Assembly (NCBI GenBank): GCA_028066595.1
Contig: JALCBJ010000026.1
Span: 1 to 64,000 of the forward strand
Reading direction: 5' to 3'
Source: Thermoanaerobaculia bacterium
Lineage (GTDB): Bacteria > Acidobacteriota > Thermoanaerobaculia > Multivoradales > J023
DNA: 64,000 bases
Below are positions 1 to 10,400 of this stretch, one piece after another. Position numbers and translations under genes: made by a program. Below the pieces are notes generated by a model, which did no database searches, had not been told where the DNA came from, and saw nothing but the letters and a program-made list of their open reading frames with translations. The stretch's first letter is position 1; every line of letters begins with the position of its first letter.

Positions 1-281
1 TCGGAGGTGGCGAGACTCAACTAAAAAGGTCTCCGGAGAACTCGGGGCGGTTCAGCCGAGCGACTGTTTTGCTTTCGAAGGCCTCAAGCTTGAGGAGTCT
101 CGCAGAAGTATCAACTCGAGGCCTGCCAGATACCGCTCGGGCACCAAGGCCATTGCTTCCCCGATCATTTTTGGAAGCCCTCTTGGGGGCTTGTAGCCTC
201 CGAAGGCACAGACGACTTTGACCCTCAAAAAGCATCTCCAAGCTTGTTCATCCCCGGCTCATAGCCGGCCTCAGATTCAGG
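1..281. other. Non-coding or unassigned left edge
   Basis: About 280 bases lie between the window edge and the stop codon of the immunity-like gene. A 74-codon leftward frame crosses it, but its composition is ordinary, I recognise no family and no ribosome site stands out. It could be the remnant of another immunity or toxin-tip cassette, as is common behind RHS genes. Nothing in the sequence proves that. Confidence 0.4.
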
Positions 282-1019
282 TCAGTGAGATTGGCTTGGT
301 CCTAGTTCCATTGGATCCCTTCCGAGTGAATGCTCCACCTCCTGTTCGAATCGCTTCAGCATCTCTGGTGTACCGAACAATGTGAGGTTAGCGAAGGTCC
401 CCTTGGAGTCTCCGCCACGTCGTAGGACTGCAAAACCTGCGTCGGTACATGCAGCTACTAGCCGCGGGTAATCGATCCACACACTGCTCTTTCCTTCGAG
501 GGCACCCATGACGCGTTCCACAAGAGCCCGATCAGGTGCTGTGCTCAGCGGCGTTTGTGATAGAAGCAGAACCGCGCGCTGACGGTCTCTTCCCAGGTTC
601 CAAGATTCTTCGAACCAAGGTTCCTTGACGATGAGCAAGCCCCCGATAATGGATTCTCTGTCTTGGTGGTGCTCGATTTCCGTCACGAGATCTCGCGGTG
701 CACCGCTGTCGTAAAAAACACCCTTGTAGGAACGGACTCTGTTCGGCGGCCCGTACTTCCCGAGGCTCCGGAAGAGCACGAAACCAGCGTCCATGTGGAG
801 TAGAGAACGCAGTGCTAGCTGCTTCAGCGATACTTGCGCTTCATCGTAGTGATCGTCTCGATCTGCTGCAATGTCCGACACACGCACCTCGTACGCGTGG
901 ACCTCCGCGATCGAGAGAGCATGCTGTTGTTCTTCACTGATCCGATCTGGAAACCAGCCAATATCGAACACGCGCTCTGTAAGAGAGTGCTGCAGCACGT
1001 GATACTTGAATTTACTCAT
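282..1019 (-). CDS. Probable immunity protein for the upstream RHS toxin
   Basis: This is a 245-aa soluble protein without signal peptide or membrane segment. I recognise no family. The start is taken at the ATG at 1019 (MSKFKY...) because it overlaps the RHS stop as ATGAGTAA, an 8-base overlap typical of translationally coupled toxin-immunity pairs. The longer in-frame start would sit well inside the toxin gene. Position directly behind the variable C-terminal tip of an RHS protein is the standard place for a cognate immunity gene, so the role (binding and blocking the toxin tip in the producing cell) is inferred from context. It could instead be an unrelated cytoplasmic protein. Confidence 0.6.
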   Translation of the reverse strand: MSKFKYHVLQHSLTERVFDIGWFPDRISEEQQHALSIAEVHAYEVRVSDIAADRDDHYDEAQVSLKQLALRSLLHMDAGFVLFRSLGKYGPPNRVRSYKGVFYDSGAPRDLVTEIEHHQDRESIIGGLLIVKEPWFEESWNLGRDRQRAVLLLSQTPLSTAPDRALVERVMGALEGKSSVWIDYPRLVAACTDAGFAVLRRGGDSKGTFANLTLFGTPEMLKRFEQEVEHSLGRDPMELGPSQSH

Positions 1020-4000
1020 CGAAGTAGTGGTGGCCACGCAGCGTGTCCCCGCTGGGGCCGGAGTTGAAGTGGGGGCCTTGACTTCCGCCATCCGGATAGG
1101 TGGTTGGGAAATCCTCTCGAATGTCGATCTTGTGTCCTTGTTCGTTAGTGAATTGGTAGAGCCGACCGTTCTGGCCTGGCCTTAGCTCGGCAGCATCTCC
1201 GTCAGGTGTCCCCGGGCGAATGACGTGATCTGGCTGCTGCGAAACTGGGATGCCGTTCTGCTGCTTCGCCTCTCGAAAAGCACCTCGTCTTCCGCGTTTT
1301 GCGACTTGCTTACCAGCAACGCCATAGCCACCTCCAGGCAGCAACATGCCGGCTGCGAATCCCCCTGCGGCGGCGGCTTTCTCCGTGCCCGCGGCGCAGG
1401 GGTCCACAAGCGTGCCTCCTGTCTCGATCGCATCGTAGATGGAAAGACCTAGCTCCAAGAGAGCCCACGCTCCCAGAACAGCGGGCACTATTTCGCCTGA
1501 TGGGTCCCTCAGAGTTACAGGGTTGCTAAACGAGTACTCGTAGAGGTTGCCTGCGCCTGCGGCGAACCGAACTGGATCTGTTGCGGTCCACCGGCCCAGA
1601 TCTGGATCATAGTCTCGTACGCCAAATCGCACCAAACTCGTCTGCGAGTCGTAGAGCCCGCCCGCGAATCCGAACGGCTGGAACCCGGGGCTCGTATCCA
1701 GGGTGATCCGGCCAAACTCGTCGTAACGCAGTTCCTGCGCAATAGCTCCTGTAGCAACGTCTACGATGAGTCGCACGCTTCCGAGATGGTCCGCGACAAT
1801 GCGATAGGTTGCGCCTCCCTTGATCAGGTAGTCGGGCACGTTCGCACCCGTTGCGTAGACAAACCTACTATCGATGTTCCCGAGCCCGTCGAGCTCTGTG
1901 ACCGGGTTCAGGTCGTCCTGAAAAAGGAACCCCCGGACAAGGGTGCCGTCGATTTTTTTGCCGATACGGCGATTTGCGCTGTCGATGATGTACTCGATCT
2001 CGGTACCGCTGGGTAGCTCGACGGATCGCAGGTTCCCGAAAACGTCGTAGTCGTAACTGACGGTCTGGCCGTTCTGGGTCTTGGTCAGTAGCTCGCCCGC
2101 TTCGGTGTAGGTGAAGGTCAGGTCGTCATAGGCGAGGAGCCGGTCGCGGGCGTCGACGGTAACGTCGGCGGGCAGGATGGTCCCGAACTGGCCGTCATAG
2201 CTAGTGCGATTGGAGTTGGCGTCGTAGCCGTAGGTTGCCTCCAAATTGCCATCGATATGGACCGTTCCGAGTCGCCCTCGCTGGTCGTAGCCGAAGCTCC
2301 AGTCGTGGGTGCTGCCGTTCTGCGCACGCTCGATGTCGGTGATCCAACCACGATCATCGTAGTCCAGATCCTCGGCGTAGACTGTGCTGCCGTTGTATTG
2401 GACGGTGTAGGTGTCGGGCTCGCCGAAGGCCGTGTACGTCCGAGTCGTCGTGACGTTGCCTAGGGTTGTGGTGTGCTCACGGCCGGTGTCGGTTTCCCGG
2501 GTGATGATCAGAGCACCGGCTGACGTCAGGAGGCTGTCTTCGTCGTAGGTATAGGTGATCGAGTCGGCACCGTTGACCGAGACGGTTTGGGGCCTGAAGC
2601 TAGAGTCGTAGGTCCATTCGACGGAGCCGTTCACCGTGCCGGTCCACGTTGCGGATTCCAACAAGGGTCCGTCCCAGGTAAAGGCGAGCTTCTCGCCTCC
2701 CGGCTCAGTGATGGAGGCGAGCTGATCGGTGGGTTCGGCATACTCGAAGTCGGTGGTCCCAAGCGGTGAGGTGATGTTCTCTAGCTGGGCTTCGTCGTCC
2801 CAGTCGAAGTCCAGGGTTCGGCCATCGGCCCGCACGATCCGCGTGAGCCGCTGATCTTGGTCGTAGGTTCGGGTCTCGACCGAGGGACCACTGCCTTCGT
2901 CAGGTAGCACGTAGGTCTCTGGTTGGTTCCTTGCCGTGTAGGTGAAGACATGGGCCGGGCGTCCGGGCGGTGTGACGGACGTCACGTTGCCGTTGTCGTC
3001 GTAGCCGAATCCCACGGTCTCGTCGTCGGGCAAGGTGGTTTGCGTGACTCGGTTGGCGTCGTCGTAGGTGAACGAAACGGTGCGTAGGAGGGGATCGGTC
3101 ATCGTGTCGAGGCGCTCGAGCGTGTCGTAGGCGAAGGACGTCGTACGGGATCCGGCGCCCTCTCCCACGGTCATCGACTCGACGGTCCCGGAACTGCGGT
3201 AGGCGATGGCCAGGGCCTCGAGCTGCGGAGATTCGACGCGGGTGGTGCGTCCGAGCTCGTCGATCTCGGCGGTGGCCTGCCGACCTTCGGCACTCGTGGA
3301 GGTGAAGGTCCTCGTGGTCGCGTCGAAAGCCGTCGTGAAGGTTCGTCCGTTGACGGTGGTCTCCGAGGTCAGGGTCTCCAGCGTGGTGAAGTCTCCCGGT
3401 GTGGTGAACGTTGCATCTCGGGTGGTTGTAACCTCTGAGGTGAGCCCCGAAGGCATCCGCACCGTGGCTTCTCCGGAGAATCCCGCCTGGATGCCGAAGC
3501 GTGGATCGGGTGCGATCTGTCTCGTGGTGACCATGTCGGACGGGAAGAGGGTTCTGGATCGTCCGTTGCTTCGGTCGGAGATGGTCTCCACCGCCTCGCC
3601 GTTGGGAAGTCTTCGGATCCTCTGCTCCTGTCCGCCGAGCCACTTGCCGACCCGATAGCGGCTCTTGGTGACCTCCGCGGTTTGCCGCGTGACGGTGTAG
3701 GACTGGTCTCGCTCGTTGCGGAACCTGCGGAAGGTCTGTTGCCCGCCGCCTCCGTCGCGGGCGCGTGTGAGCCGCCCCTTCTCGTCGTAGTCGTACTCCT
3801 TGACCCGACCCTCCGGTTCCTCGGCCACGATCATCAAGCCGAAGCCATAGTCGTATTGGTAGCTCTCGTCGGCCGGATTGGTCAGGGTCTCCACGTAGCC
3901 GTCGTCGTCGAACAGCAGAGACGTGGCCTGGCCGAAGGGGCTGGTGAGGGTGGCGTCCGCTGGTTCGCCTTTCTCTGTGTCGCCTTTCTCCGCGGATCTG

Positions 4001-5541
4001 GCGATCGTGGTCACCAGCCCATCGCCGTCAGTCACGGTTTCGAGCAAGCCCTCCGGGGTGTAGCCGAAGGTCAGGAGCGTGGCGCCGGTCAGGCCGTGAA
4101 CGGTGCGGAGGTGCCGGCCCTGGGCATCGAACTCATAGTAGACGCTGCCGTCGGCCTCGGCGATGCGGTAGCCCTCCTCGTCGTAGCCGCCGAAGGCGCC
4201 GGACACGGAGAAGATCCGGTTCTGGGCCGGATCGGCGAAGTGGAAGCTACCGTCCTGGGTCTGGACGAGGCCCCGTGGCGCGACCATGGCGGCGCTCTGA
4301 ATGGGAGCTCCCACCGCCGTGGTGCCGACGACTCCGTTGCCGGCTAATGTTTGGAGCGTTCCGTCCACTTCGATGTAACGGATCTTGCTCGCGCGCCGCT
4401 CTGCGAAGAACACGCGGCCGTCTTCGGCCGGCACCAAGCCCTGCGGCATGTCCACCGAGCTGTCGGTGGCGATCGAGCCGTCGGGCGACTCGGCGGCCTC
4501 GTCGAATCCTGCGATCTTCTGCCAGGTGCCGTCCGGATTCAGGCGATGGATGTAGGCCTCCGAAGAGATCCACAAGCTGTGGTCGGGGCCCATGACCAGG
4601 CTGCTGGGCTCCTCGAAGGCGCCATCGACTTCGTCGTCCAGCTCCAGGCGTGAGAGCAGGCCATCGGGAGCCACCTGATAGAGCTCGAAGCTGTCTGCGA
4701 GGTAGAAAGAGAAGTCGTCCGCCACGACGAGGTCGCGCAACCCGCCGAACGCCCGTTCGACCGCGGGCTCTCGTGGCTCTGCTTCGCCCTTCTCTTCCGC
4801 GGGCCGCGCATCCGTCGTCCCACAGATGCCTGCGATGCGCTCGACGGGCTGGCCGGCCCGCAGACGGAACGCGCAGTTCTCGCCGCCATCGACGACGTAG
4901 AGTGTCCCTTGGCGGTCCACGTCGATACCGGTGATGTCGGTGAACTTTGCATCGAGAGGCAACTCGCCCTCGGCGCAGATCTCTTTCGGCGGACCGATCT
5001 TGGAGGGGCGCTCTCCCAGATCCTCACACGGCTCCCCGGAACCTGCCACGGTCGTGATCGTGCCATCCCGGAGGATCTTGCGGATCCGGTAGTTGGCCCG
5101 GTCCGCCACATAGATCTCACCACCCGGTCCGAGAGCCAGATCTCCAGGCTCGTCCATCTCGGCGGCCTGGGCCGGCCCCGCGTCGCCGGAGAACCCTCCA
5201 GTGCCGACGCCGGCGGTCAACCCGATCACGGCGCCGAGCTCGGAGGAGATGCGCTGGGTCCCATCGCCGCGGTAGAGCGTGCGACGGACCGGGTCATACA
5301 CGTGGTGCACGTCCAGTCGCCAACCGCCCAAGCCGAACGCCTGGGCGTCGAGCCCACCCACGGTCGGCGGACTGAGCGCGTCGATCTGCCGGACTTCTTC
5401 ACGCCACAGGACGATCTTGCCCGCGTTTCGTTGCGGTTCGACGGCCAGCTCGCCCGTGGGGATCTGGCCCCACGAAGCCTCGAAGTCCGGACGGGCCGGG
5501 CGGTAGATCGCCGGATAGACATAGCCACGGCGAATGAGCAC
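1012..5541 (-). CDS. RHS/NHL-repeat polymorphic toxin with HNH/EndoVII-like C-terminal tip
   Basis: About 1,509 aa. Residues ~90-450 hold NHL-type propeller repeats (GDLALGPGGEIYVADRANYR and similar). Residues ~480-1330 are RHS/YD repeats (YDDNGNVTSV, FGYDQRGRLG), closed by the RHS core end RDYDPDLGRW...DPSGE. The tip (about 1418-1509) begins AFREAKQQNGIPVSQQPDHV and has GPHFN and a terminal HHY. This matches my memory of the HNH/endonuclease VII-fold toxin tips (GI..SQQP, GPHFN, HY), so a nuclease is likely. There is no signal peptide and no SpvB domain, so it is not a TcB. The start is a GTG with only a weak ribosome site. The frame continues upstream to a stop near 5656 without a better start, and the usual N-terminal domains are missing, so the gene is probably 5'-truncated. 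Confidence 0.8.
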   Translation of the reverse strand: MLIRRGYVYPAIYRPARPDFEASWGQIPTGELAVEPQRNAGKIVLWREEVRQIDALSPPTVGGLDAQAFGLGGWRLDVHHVYDPVRRTLYRGDGTQRISSELGAVIGLTAGVGTGGFSGDAGPAQAAEMDEPGDLALGPGGEIYVADRANYRIRKILRDGTITTVAGSGEPCEDLGERPSKIGPPKEICAEGELPLDAKFTDITGIDVDRQGTLYVVDGGENCAFRLRAGQPVERIAGICGTTDARPAEEKGEAEPREPAVERAFGGLRDLVVADDFSFYLADSFELYQVAPDGLLSRLELDDEVDGAFEEPSSLVMGPDHSLWISSEAYIHRLNPDGTWQKIAGFDEAAESPDGSIATDSSVDMPQGLVPAEDGRVFFAERRASKIRYIEVDGTLQTLAGNGVVGTTAVGAPIQSAAMVAPRGLVQTQDGSFHFADPAQNRIFSVSGAFGGYDEEGYRIAEADGSVYYEFDAQGRHLRTVHGLTGATLLTFGYTPEGLLETVTDGDGLVTTIARSAEKGDTEKGEPADATLTSPFGQATSLLFDDDGYVETLTNPADESYQYDYGFGLMIVAEEPEGRVKEYDYDEKGRLTRARDGGGGQQTFRRFRNERDQSYTVTRQTAEVTKSRYRVGKWLGGQEQRIRRLPNGEAVETISDRSNGRSRTLFPSDMVTTRQIAPDPRFGIQAGFSGEATVRMPSGLTSEVTTTRDATFTTPGDFTTLETLTSETTVNGRTFTTAFDATTRTFTSTSAEGRQATAEIDELGRTTRVESPQLEALAIAYRSSGTVESMTVGEGAGSRTTSFAYDTLERLDTMTDPLLRTVSFTYDDANRVTQTTLPDDETVGFGYDDNGNVTSVTPPGRPAHVFTYTARNQPETYVLPDEGSGPSVETRTYDQDQRLTRIVRADGRTLDFDWDDEAQLENITSPLGTTDFEYAEPTDQLASITEPGGEKLAFTWDGPLLESATWTGTVNGSVEWTYDSSFRPQTVSVNGADSITYTYDEDSLLTSAGALIITRETDTGREHTTTLGNVTTTRTYTAFGEPDTYTVQYNGSTVYAEDLDYDDRGWITDIERAQNGSTHDWSFGYDQRGRLGTVHIDGNLEATYGYDANSNRTSYDGQFGTILPADVTVDARDRLLAYDDLTFTYTEAGELLTKTQNGQTVSYDYDVFGNLRSVELPSGTEIEYIIDSANRRIGKKIDGTLVRGFLFQDDLNPVTELDGLGNIDSRFVYATGANVPDYLIKGGATYRIVADHLGSVRLIVDVATGAIAQELRYDEFGRITLDTSPGFQPFGFAGGLYDSQTSLVRFGVRDYDPDLGRWTATDPVRFAAGAGNLYEYSFSNPVTLRDPSGEIVPAVLGAWALLELGLSIYDAIETGGTLVDPCAAGTEKAAAAGGFAAGMLLPGGGYGVAGKQVAKRGRRGAFREAKQQNGIPVSQQPDHVIRPGTPDGDAAELRPGQNGRLYQFTNEQGHKIDIREDFPTTYPDGGSQGPHFNSGPSGDTLRGHHYFDE

Positions 5542-5544
5542 CGG

Positions 5545-5670
5545 CTTGGCGCCCTGACCAGCAGCTGTCCACTCTTCGCCGATGGCTTCGAAAGCGGCGA
5601 CGCCGGGGCCTGGGCTTCGGTTTTCCCGGCTCCAGCAGCAGGCGCTGGACTTGGATCAGGAATCCGATGA
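5545..5670 (+). pseudogene. 3' remnant of a DGFESGD-tailed secreted protein gene
   Basis: On the plus strand, opposite to and abutting the RHS start, a frame reads CPLFADGFESGDAGAW and ends about 18 codons later. The same tail (DGFESG...W close to the C-terminus) ends three other proteins in this window, so a chance match is very unlikely. No matching coding sequence precedes it: upstream is the antisense of the RHS gene. I read it as the leftover 3' end of another gene joined to the RHS gene by a rearrangement near 5545. The rest of 5670-5744 shows nothing recognisable. Confidence 0.5.
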
Positions 5671-5744
5671 CATCGCGGAACCTCTTCCCCATACCAAGCT
5701 GCTTGGAGACTGTGACAGCCCGCATTGCCGTGATTTCGGTGGCC

Positions 5745-7172
5745 TCAGGTGCCGCAGAATGTCGCGGTGACGCGCTCGCGGGGGGCCGGCGGCACGGCGT
5801 AGCTTGCCAGAGCGGGCTGCTCCTCGTAGGGCTCGGTGGTGACTTCGAGCAGGTCGTTGAAGATCGACATGTCTCCGCCGGTCGCCGCGTCAATAGCGCG
5901 CTCGATCTGGTGGTTGCGCGGGATGAAGAGCGGGTTGACGGCGTTCATCCTGGTGCGCACTTCGGCTGGGTCGTCGCCTGCGGTGACGATCGCTTCGCGC
6001 CAGCGCTGCTCGAATCGGCCGAAGTGCGGCTCGTCGGTTTCGCTTGACGCGTCGAGTCGATCGGCGAGTTGGCGGAAGCTCAGGGTGAAGTCGAGTTGGT
6101 GATCTTGCAGGTGCTGCAGCCAAGCGGAGATCAGCTCGTCATGTTGCCCACCGTCGTCCGGCCGCAGCCCGAGCTTGGTGCACATGACGTTGTAGTAGGC
6201 CTTGCGGTACGACGGAATGAACTGTTCGAGCGCCTGCTCGTAGCGCTCCTTCGCGTCGTCGATCAGCAGTAGACACTCGGCAAAACGTGCCAAGTTCCAC
6301 TGCGCGATCGTAGGCTGCATGCGATAGGCGTAGCGACCGCCGCGATCGATCGAGCTGAACACCTTGTCGTGCTGGAATTCATCCATGAAGGCGCACGGCC
6401 CGTAGTCGATCGTCTCGCCCGAGATCGCGGTGTTGTCGGTGTTCATCACACCGTGGATGAAGCCCAGGCCCATCCAGCTCGCAACCAGCTTGGCCTGTGC
6501 CGCTAGCGTCGACTCAAACAACGCGACGTAGGGTCGCTCACTGGTCGCGCAATCTGGAACGTGGCGTTCGATCGCGAAGTTGGCCAGCGCATGCAGCGCC
6601 TCGAGGTCCCGGCGCGCTGCGAAGTACTCGAAGGTGCCGACGCGCAGGTGACTCGCCGCGACGCGGGTCATGACCGCTCCCGGCAGCAGTCGCTCACGCA
6701 TCACGCGCTCTCCGGTCGCGACGGCCGCGAGTGCGCGCGACGTCGGCACACCGAGGCGGTGCATCGCCTCGCTGACGACGTATTCGCGCAGCACCGGCCC
6801 CATCGCCGACTTGCCGTCTCCGCCACGTGAGAAAGGCGTCCGTCCTGAACCCTTGAGCTGCACGTCGTAGCGCCGGCCATCCGTGGCGACCACGTCGCCG
6901 ATCAGCAGCGCTCGCCCGTCCCCGAGCTGTGGCACGAAGTTGCCGAACTGGTGACCGGCGTAGGCCAGCGCGATCGGCTCGGCCTCGTCGGGTCGGCGGT
7001 TTCCGCCGAACAACTCGGCGAGATCCACATCGCTTTCGGCGAGGCCTGAAAGGCCAAGCGCCTCGGCCAGCGGAGCGTTCCAGGCGAGCAACGTCGGTTC
7101 CGGAACGGTGTCCGCCAGCTGGCGCACGTAGCAACGATCTGGCAAGGAGAGGTAACTGTTGCTGATTTCCAT
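5745..7172 (-). CDS. selO: SelO/YdiU family protein adenylyltransferase
   Basis: 475 aa, close to full family length. The SelO pseudokinase family moves AMP from ATP onto Ser/Thr/Tyr of target proteins, and E. coli SelO is linked to oxidative stress. Signature stretches are present in order: AYAGHQFGNFVPQLGDGRA, QLKGSGRTPFSRGGDGKSA, LREYVVSEAMHRLGVPT, HLRVGTFEYFAARRD, GFIHGVMNTDN with YGPCAFMD (metal-binding Asn and Asp), then MNAVNPLFIPRNH. The C-terminus ends in CGT, so Cys stands near the end and there is no selenocysteine. I chose the ATG at 7172 (MEISNSYLSLPDRCY), because this aligns with known N-termini; a longer frame to 7358 has no family similarity. It is divergent from the TcA gene. 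Confidence 0.93.
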   Translation of the reverse strand: MEISNSYLSLPDRCYVRQLADTVPEPTLLAWNAPLAEALGLSGLAESDVDLAELFGGNRRPDEAEPIALAYAGHQFGNFVPQLGDGRALLIGDVVATDGRRYDVQLKGSGRTPFSRGGDGKSAMGPVLREYVVSEAMHRLGVPTSRALAAVATGERVMRERLLPGAVMTRVAASHLRVGTFEYFAARRDLEALHALANFAIERHVPDCATSERPYVALFESTLAAQAKLVASWMGLGFIHGVMNTDNTAISGETIDYGPCAFMDEFQHDKVFSSIDRGGRYAYRMQPTIAQWNLARFAECLLLIDDAKERYEQALEQFIPSYRKAYYNVMCTKLGLRPDDGGQHDELISAWLQHLQDHQLDFTLSFRQLADRLDASSETDEPHFGRFEQRWREAIVTAGDDPAEVRTRMNAVNPLFIPRNHQIERAIDAATGGDMSIFNDLLEVTTEPYEEQPALASYAVPPAPRERVTATFCGT

Positions 7173-7448
7173 CACGTGAGGGAGACGGTGTCCTACGAGA
7201 TGGAACCCGAGTTCACCAGAGATCTGTTGAGTTGAGCCCCGCCAGCTGCGGCGAGCTTCTGCCTTCGATGATAACTCGCCTCGTATTCGGCTGGAGGGAT
7301 GTCTGCATGCTCTCTCCTCCGTGCTGTCGCCAGGCCTTGCGGGCGCTGCCAGCCGCATTCAGCTGGCTGATTTGGCTGTTTCAGACCACACTGTACGAAT
7401 ATAGTTGCTATCTAGGCAGACACAACTACAGGAGCGCGCAGATCATCC

Positions 7449-10400
7449 ATGGGTGTTACAAACACGAGTCCCGAGCACGAGGCCTCTCGAAGGCGCAGCA
7501 CCCAGGAGAGGGCCGCATCGCGAACACACTTCCCCGCTGCCAAAAGCAAAGAGAAAGCGGACATCCGACGCCGTGGCCTGAGGAGTCCGCGTTCGATACC
7601 GTTTAGCGAACTCGCACAGAACCCCCTTTACGCCCTCGTTGCCCAAGCCACCCTTCCGGAAGGCCTGAAGATCGAGCTTGCGCGATTCGGGTTTGCGACT
7701 CCGGCTGACGTCGTCGCCCTCGAGTCTGCTCGGGCGCTCCGCGAGCACCTGCGTCAGCGCGAAGGCCAGGGCGAATCGCCGCCCGAGGCAATCTCGGAAT
7801 TTTATGCCCAGGCACGGCGCGAAGCGATCCGCGGCTACCGCCTGATGCGGCACGTGCTCGCACTGAAGGATCCGATGAACCAGGGTCTGTTGCACACCCG
7901 CGCGAGGCTCCCAAGCGCGGTGGAAGAGGCGCTGCGCGAAGCAGGCGGGCAAGCCTTCGCCAAACCTTCGAGCCTGCAGTCGAACCAATCCGTCGCCGCC
8001 TACCTACGCCATCTCTACCGAATCGCCACCGGGTTGGACAAGGACCTGGGCATCTTCCCGACGGCGGCGGGCGAGACGCATCCGCTCTTGAAACGCCGTC
8101 CGGACCTCGCCAAGCTGGTGTTGAGCGAGAGCAACCTCAAACAAGAGATCTCGACAGTCCATCTCGTCAACGAGGTACTCGAGGCCGGCCTGGACGACGA
8201 CGTCGATCTCGACGACCTGTTCTATCCGGTCGCGCTCCCTTTCGACCAACCTGCACAAGAGACGCGCACCGCGCTCTTTCAGATCGGCGGGACGACCCTC
8301 AACAGCATTCGTGCGCGTACCGAACCAAGCAGTTTTCCGCTCCGTGCCGGCTTCCGTCTCGCCGGGGATCAGGCGGGCCTGCTGAGCATGACGGCCACCG
8401 AGGTCGCCTTGCTCGCGGAAACCGGCGTTCGGTCCGACGGGGACAATCCGCTTACCCTCGAGGATCTCTACGGTACGTCGGACAACGCCGAGGCTTGTCA
8501 GGTCGCGCGGCTTCTCTCCAGCTTCGAGCTCGACTTCGACGAGCTGGCCCAGGCCCTCGGCCTCTATGTCGTGCTGCAGGAGAACGGCGAAGAGGTCGCA
8601 CCTCGGCAGTTCGCAGCCGTGCTCTTCGATCGCGAGGAGTCTCCGGAGATCGTGGACGGAGTCGTTCACTTGGACGGGCGTCCGATGACGCCACCGTACC
8701 TGCGCGCGCTCCACTACCTGGTGCGCCTCTACCGGTCGACTGGCCTCGCCTTCCATCACCTCAACTGGCTGCTCGCGACGCCGGGCGCCATCGCCGACAA
8801 TCAGCACGATTCTCCCTCGAATGCGCGACGCCGGATCACCGATACGGGCCTCCGCATCCTCGCCACGTACCCGCTGTATCGGGATTCCTTCGACCTCGGC
8901 CCCGAGGCCTTTGCCGCCTTGTTCGGTGAGATCTGCCCATTCTGGCGGGCAGATACCGTGCGACCCGGGCAAGAAAACATCACCGCGGGCCTCGAGCAGA
9001 CCGAGGTCTCCTTCCTACACGCGCTCTTTGGCGACGATTCACCTAGGCTCCATGCCTTGCTGGCCGCCCAAGCCACCTCGATCAACGACGCAGAGCTCCG
9101 TGAGATCGTCCGCCGCGGATTGAGCCTGTCAGAGCTCGAGCTCGCCGCGCTCGTCGATGCGCTCGGTGCGAGCCATCCTATCGAGACCGGGCTCACGGCG
9201 AGCGGCCTCGGGGCGCTCTATCGACTCTCGACGATCTTCCGCATGATCGGCTGGCCCCTCTTGCCCGGGCTGGCGCTCACCAAGCTGGTGAGCGCCCAGG
9301 TGATGCCGGACGACGCGCTATGGGTTGGGCTGACGGGCTTGAACCTGAGCCCTGAAGACACCGAGCGACTGTGCACTTCTCTCGACTGGTTGGTCGAGCT
9401 GTCGCGCTTCATGAAGGAGGAGGAGCTCTCCCCGGACACGCTCCTCCAGCTGCTCACCGAAACGGACGATGCCCGTCCCTTGGAAGCGAGCACGGCCGAC
9501 CGGGACTGGCTGAACAAGCTCGCGTCGGCAGCTGCACCCACGCGTCTCGGGCCCGATGCGTTTCGCGCGTTCGAAACCTGGGTCGCGCAGGACGACACGG
9601 TAGACAGCGACGTATGGCATCAGCACCTGAGCGCGCCAGAGGGCCTCTATCGTCCGTCTTCGGGTGTCTTCCTTCCCGACCAGGATCGCGCAGCCATCGA
9701 CGCCGCATGTCGCGGCGTCCTCAGCGAGCGCGGTGTCGATCTTCAGAATTCGACCAACACGGACCAGCTCGACCGCTTGATCAGCCACCTCGAGAGAATC
9801 CGAGACGTCCAAGGACGCATCGTCAGTCGAAACTTGCCAGCCTTGGGGGCGAACGTCACCGTCGAGGCTTCCCGCGCATTGATTCGCTGGGCGCAGACCG
9901 ACCCGCTCGACGCCTTGGACGAGCTCTTACCCAGCGACCGCGATGGGGACGATCAGATCGATGCCGTCGCACGGCGTCGCTTGGAGGAGCTTCGCCGCTA
10001 CGTCGCGGCGGTCGACGCGTTCGGCTTTGGTGACATGTCCCTCGAACTCATCGCTGACCATCCCCAGTGGCTGGCCGCGGAGGCGGCGCATACCGTGAAC
10101 GGCGCCGACGCGCCCAAACCGCTGGATCTCTTGCAGCTGGTCTACCTTCAGCGATTCGAGACCCTTCAGGTCGGCGGCGCCAGCGACGAAGCCTGGCTCG
10201 GCTATTTGAAGCTTGCACGTGAAGCGCGGCCAGGTGACACGGCGTCTGGCGGTGCCAAGCAGCGGTGGCGCGATGGGTGCGTGGAGGCGCTCGCGATCCT
10301 GCTGGGCTGCCCGGTCGGAGATGCCACCGCCTATGTCGACGCCTTGGTTGGAGCGGACGAGGTGCCGGACGACGTGCGCACGATCGATGCGTTCGCTCGC

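Noticed and set aside
17..241. 74-aa leftward frame at the left edge
   Set aside because: No family, no ribosome site and ordinary composition; kept as unassigned sequence.
1012..5541. RHS protein as the TcB/TcC partner of the TcA gene
   Set aside because: It lacks the SpvB domain and TcB propeller signatures, has NHL repeats instead and is followed by an immunity gene.
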